Below, piece after piece: positions 61,088 to 64,000 of a stretch of DNA of 64,000 nt (positions are counted from its first letter, which is position 1; each line of letters starts with the position of its first letter). Origin of the DNA: Paracoccaceae bacterium (lineage in GTDB: Bacteria > Pseudomonadota > Alphaproteobacteria > Rhodobacterales > Rhodobacteraceae). The translations under genes and the position numbers were made by a program. The stretch is taken from contig CACPBQ010000003.1 in assembly GCA_902632125.1 (NCBI GenBank), positions 44,406 through 108,405 on the forward strand, given 5' to 3'. The notes below the pieces were generated by a model. That model was given only the letters and a program-made list of their open reading frames with translations. It made no database searches and was not told the origin of the DNA.

Positions 61088-62233
61088 ATGGTCGAAAAGC
61101 ATTCTAAAAAAAGCACTGCGGATGAGAAGCTCAATATGCAGGACGTTTTATCAATGCGCTCAAGCGGCTACTATTCGCAGCGTACAGCTGGTGCAAAAAA
61201 TGCTATCGACAGTGTTCTTCCACTCATGAAAGAAGCAGTCAAAAATCTTCCTGAAACAGAAATTTTGAGATTTGCAGATTTTGGAGCGGCAGATGGCGGA
61301 ACCAGCGCTGCGCTCTGGTCACAACTTATTTCGGCTCTCCGCAAGAGTGGCGATAAGCGGCACACTGAACTCCTCTATACCGATTTACCATCAAATGATT
61401 TTTCTACGTTGTTTAAGACGATGCAAGGTATGCAAGGAGATCCCTCAAATGCTTATCAGATAAATAATGATAACGTATTTGTGCATGGTTGCGGCACTGG
61501 CTTTCATCGTCAACTTATGGCTTCAGATAGCCTAAGCCTTGGTTTTTCCGCTACTGCAATGCACTATGTGTCTGAAAAGCCATGTGAAATTGACGATCAT
61601 GTTCATATGGTGGGAGCTAAGCCTGACGAGCGAGCACAGTTTGCGCAGCGTGCGGCAGAAGACTGGGAAAAGATTCTTCTTGCGCGTGCTAAGGAAATGA
61701 AATCAGGGTCACAGTTTATCGTATTGAATTTTGGTATTGATGAGCAGGGACGTTACCTTGGTCATACTGGTGGGCATTCCATGTTTGACAAATTCACGGA
61801 GCATTGGCGCTCGCTTCTGAATGCTGACAAAATCACCAAAGAGGAATTTCGCAAGGCTACTTTTGTTCAACATTACCGCACATTGGCAGAATTCAAAGCT
61901 CCTTTCGACAATAAAGACACACTTGCTATGAAAGCTGGCCTACGATTAAAATCTGCATATACTCAGTTGACAAAATGTCCATATCAAAGAGCATTCATAG
62001 AGGCAGACGGAGAGATGTCAGCTGGCCAATATGCAGCCTCTCTGATTCCAACTATGCGAAGCTGGTCGGAAACGGTGTTCCTTTCCGCATTGAGTAGTCG
62101 CCCGTCTGTGGAAGCTCAGGCCATCGTAGATGAGTTTTATCAGTCCTATGAAGCAGAGGTCACCGCAAATCCTGAAGGTCACGCCATGGATTATATTCAT
62201 GCTATAATGGTCATAGAAAAGGTGACTGAATAA
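61088..62233 (+). CDS. SABATH-type SAM-dependent carboxyl methyltransferase
   Basis: 381 aa. SGYYSQRTAGAKNAIDSVLP, RFADFGAADGGTSAALW (SAM motif I, acidic pair), LLYTDLPSNDFSTLF, LGFSATAMHYVSEKP and SGSQFIVLNFGID follow the order seen in plant SABATH enzymes, which methyl-esterify small carboxylic acids such as salicylate, jasmonate or indoleacetate. GGAGG (61074-61078) selects the ATG at 61088. Followed by the DmdA/GcvT-like gene 127 nt on. Bacterial members are poorly characterised. Confidence 0.87.
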   Translation: MVEKHSKKSTADEKLNMQDVLSMRSSGYYSQRTAGAKNAIDSVLPLMKEAVKNLPETEILRFADFGAADGGTSAALWSQLISALRKSGDKRHTELLYTDLPSNDFSTLFKTMQGMQGDPSNAYQINNDNVFVHGCGTGFHRQLMASDSLSLGFSATAMHYVSEKPCEIDDHVHMVGAKPDERAQFAQRAAEDWEKILLARAKEMKSGSQFIVLNFGIDEQGRYLGHTGGHSMFDKFTEHWRSLLNADKITKEEFRKATFVQHYRTLAEFKAPFDNKDTLAMKAGLRLKSAYTQLTKCPYQRAFIEADGEMSAGQYAASLIPTMRSWSETVFLSALSSRPSVEAQAIVDEFYQSYEAEVTANPEGHAMDYIHAIMVIEKVTE

Positions 62234-62360
62234 CATTGAACTAAAATATTTTTAATTTCTTTATTCATTAAAGGAAATTTTAAATACGTAGTAAGTGTAA
62301 GTTTTGGAGTAAAAATTCTGGTAGAAATTTTAAATAAACAAAAACCTATTGGAGGCTTCA

Positions 62361-63572
62361 GTGCATAAAAGCATATTAGATAAACGATTTTTGATAAAAG
62401 CTTTCCCGGTTGAGGACCGCAGGCCAATTGAACTAAATTCTATAATGAAACCCCATCCGTTATCTTACATGGAGTTGCCGTTTGATCCTGAATACTCGCT
62501 CTATAATAATAGAATGACGCCAGAGCGGTTGAATAACGTTACCGACGATGAACAATATTGGGCCATACGCCAGAAAGTAATCTTTAGAAATACAGGTGAG
62601 TTTCCAGTTGAAATTTCTGGGCAGGAAGCTGAAAAATTTGCCAACTGGGTGTTTGCTCGCGATGTGAGCCGTATCAAAGTCGGTCGCTGTTCGTATAATT
62701 TCGTTCTATATCACCATGGTGGAATAATCACTGATGGTGTGATGTTGAGACTTGCAGAAGATAGGTTCTGGATGGCGCAGGCAGACGGTGAGCTAATCAA
62801 ATGGTATATGGCGCACGCGCAAGAGTTCGATGTGAAAATTTCCGATCCTAATGTCTGGGTTACTCAGATTCAGGGACCTCGATCGATGGATGTACTACGT
62901 GATGTTATTGACGGTGAATTCCCAGATCCCTGGCGCTACTTTGACATTGCTACCGTATCGATTGCAGGAGAAGAGGTCATCATCTCACGCACCGGTTTCT
63001 CCAACGAACTGGGTTGGGAGTTCTATTTACGGCCCAAAAATGACGCCGAAAAAATAGGAAACCATATCTGGAATATGGGTCAGAAGTATGGGATGATACT
63101 GACAGGTTCCCCGGTCTTTCGAGCACGCCGCATCGAAGCCGGGTTGATGGGCCAGACCGAATTCGACAGTACAACTACACCCTTCGATGCAGGCCTCGGT
63201 CATTTTGTTCAGATGGACAAGTCCGATTTCATTGGAAAAGCGGCTCTTGAGAAGGCTGATAAGCGATCACGTACGTTCGGCATGCGCGTGCGTGGTGGGA
63301 TTGCAGAGCGTGGACGAACCATATCAGTTGGTGGTAAAATTATTGGACAAGTTTGCTCTTCGACTTGGTCTCCTTATCAGGAATGCGGTGTTGCACTAGT
63401 GCGTTTAGACAGTCCAGAAGAAGGGCCAGGCACTGAGGTTGAAGTGACTTGCATAGATGGTAAAAACTATAGCGCCCAGCTATGCAGTCTTCCGATGTAT
63501 GATAAAGAAGGGTCCATAGTTCGTGGAAAAAATACGACCTCTCCCGACGGTCCTCAGCCGTGGAACGGATGA
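62361..63572 (+). CDS. DmdA/GcvT-like aminomethyltransferase-family protein
   Basis: 403 aa. Folate-binding GCV_T fold: YWAIRQKVIFRNTGEFPVEI, GRCSYNFVLYHHGGIITDGV, WVTQIQGPRSMDVLRDVI, ISRTGFSNELGWEFYLRP, RRIEAGLMGQTEFDSTTTPF, then the C-terminal barrel CSSTWSPYQECGVALVRL. Relatives (DmdA, dimethylglycine/sarcosine enzymes, GcvT) move one-carbon groups to tetrahydrofolate. GGAGG 5 nt before GTG 62361 fixes the start. It could accept methyl groups from betaine or sulfonium compounds; it is not a clear DmdA. Confidence 0.85.
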   Translation: MHKSILDKRFLIKAFPVEDRRPIELNSIMKPHPLSYMELPFDPEYSLYNNRMTPERLNNVTDDEQYWAIRQKVIFRNTGEFPVEISGQEAEKFANWVFARDVSRIKVGRCSYNFVLYHHGGIITDGVMLRLAEDRFWMAQADGELIKWYMAHAQEFDVKISDPNVWVTQIQGPRSMDVLRDVIDGEFPDPWRYFDIATVSIAGEEVIISRTGFSNELGWEFYLRPKNDAEKIGNHIWNMGQKYGMILTGSPVFRARRIEAGLMGQTEFDSTTTPFDAGLGHFVQMDKSDFIGKAALEKADKRSRTFGMRVRGGIAERGRTISVGGKIIGQVCSSTWSPYQECGVALVRLDSPEEGPGTEVEVTCIDGKNYSAQLCSLPMYDKEGSIVRGKNTTSPDGPQPWNG

Positions 63573-63796
63573 TACCAATAGAGAACGAATTCGTTTATTT
63601 TTTCATTTTTGTCTTGTTATGCATCTGGCTAGGGTTGAATTATAAGAAGCTCTTCATCATTTGTAAAAATATTACTTAAAATCACGAGTTGTAAAACTTG
63701 CACTATACTACAAACGCTCAGGATTTCGCAGAATTAAGTATTTGAATTTAAACTTGAGCTCAAAATTTAACTCCGAGGAAAACTTTCGGCCAATTC

Positions 63797-64000
63797 TTAC
63801 AAGAACTGATCATTTTCACGCGAATGTTTTATAAATATGTTCATCGCTTCTGTTTCAGTTACTTTTTCCAAAACACCACCATTAATTTCTTCTCGCGACC
63901 ACATCCAGCTCTGCACGGGATCATGTTTCATGGCCCAATTTGCAAACAGCCTTCTTCCACTCATTCCAGAATTTAAAAGCAGAACTTCTGTATGCCGATC
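63797..64000 (-). CDS. Unrecognised protein, C-terminal 67 residues (cut by window edge)
   Basis: An open frame from the right edge to TAA at 63797-63799 on the minus strand. Reads RHTEVLLLNSGMSGRRLFAN, then MKHDPVQSWMWSREEINGGV and ends SRENDQFL. Amino-acid use is ordinary for a real gene and there is no other good frame. The start and most of the protein lie outside; family not recognised. Confidence 0.55.
   Translation of the reverse strand, partial: DRHTEVLLLNSGMSGRRLFANWAMKHDPVQSWMWSREEINGGVLEKVTETEAMNIFIKHSRENDQFL

Noticed and set aside
1..64000. CRISPR arrays, rRNA genes, insertion sequences
   Set aside because: No regularly spaced repeats, rRNA segments, transposases or terminal inverted repeats were seen on reading the window.

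Overview
The window reads as a low-GC marine alphaproteobacterium, most likely a Rhodobacterales (Roseobacter-group) chromosome. This is inferred from the core-gene types and order (gpmI, tiny lipoprotein, rlmH, rsfS, leuCDB; queuosine-precursor transporter, arfB; mtaB, dapF) and from the abundance of MttB-like, DmdA-like and HpbD-like genes. No rRNA lies in the window, so this placement rests on gene content only.

Layout. (1) 1-15.6 kb is core housekeeping: glycolysis (gpmI, cut by the left edge), ribosome maintenance (rlmH, rsfS, arfB), leucine synthesis (leuC-leuD-leuB), NAD salvage (pncA-pncB), a thioesterase, an MFS carrier, murein endopeptidase mepA, two GST-like proteins, mtaB, dapF and tRNA-Lys. 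A mini-gene at 10.5 kb has a ribosome-binding site that can pair with 17 nt of the 16S rRNA 3' tail. (2) 15.6-33.4 kb is an accessory island starting just after tRNA-Lys and a perfect 11-bp tandem repeat. It has no integrase. It carries a DUF3127/OB-fold protein, unknown proteins, a double gamma-glutamylcyclotransferase-fold protein coupled to a small RHH/Fis-type regulator, a PolB-type exonuclease, two coupled small membrane proteins, an HD hydrolase, exonuclease I, and a minus-strand operon of four unknown genes followed by C5-methyltransferase, MORC-like GHKL ATPase, Z1 helicase-like ATPase and PD-(D/E)XK (DUF4420) protein. This last set looks like a MORC-type restriction-modification or defence system. 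An HGG-type mobile-element protein ends the island.

(3) 33.5-36.7 kb holds an NTF2-like protein and a visibly G+C-richer pair: a Gfo/Idh oxidoreductase and an acetamidase/formamidase. (4) 36.8-39.3 kb is an apparent signalling operon of two FMN split-barrel proteins and a GAF-class III cyclase. (5) 39.4-44.1 kb is a surface-glycan patch: GT25, GT10 and GT11 glycosyltransferases and ManC, which together suggest fucosylation. (6) 44.5-48.2 kb contains small stress or membrane proteins and htpX, which has a sigma-32-like promoter.

(7) 48.4-63.6 kb is a catabolic region. A rightward operon (MDR dehydrogenase, HpbD-like betaine epimerase, two SDRs) converges on a leftward operon (DHDPS-family lyase, aldehyde dehydrogenase, MttB-family demethylase, FAD amine oxidase). 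An Ldh2-family imine or 2-oxoacid reductase, an M20 amidohydrolase, a SABATH-type carboxyl methyltransferase and a DmdA/GcvT-like methyl transferase follow. Read together, these could take hydroxyproline betaine (or proline betaine) through 2-epimerisation, MttB-type demethylation, oxidation, deamination and dehydrogenation to 2-oxoglutarate. That pathway is an inference from gene content. The right edge cuts an unrecognised minus-strand gene.
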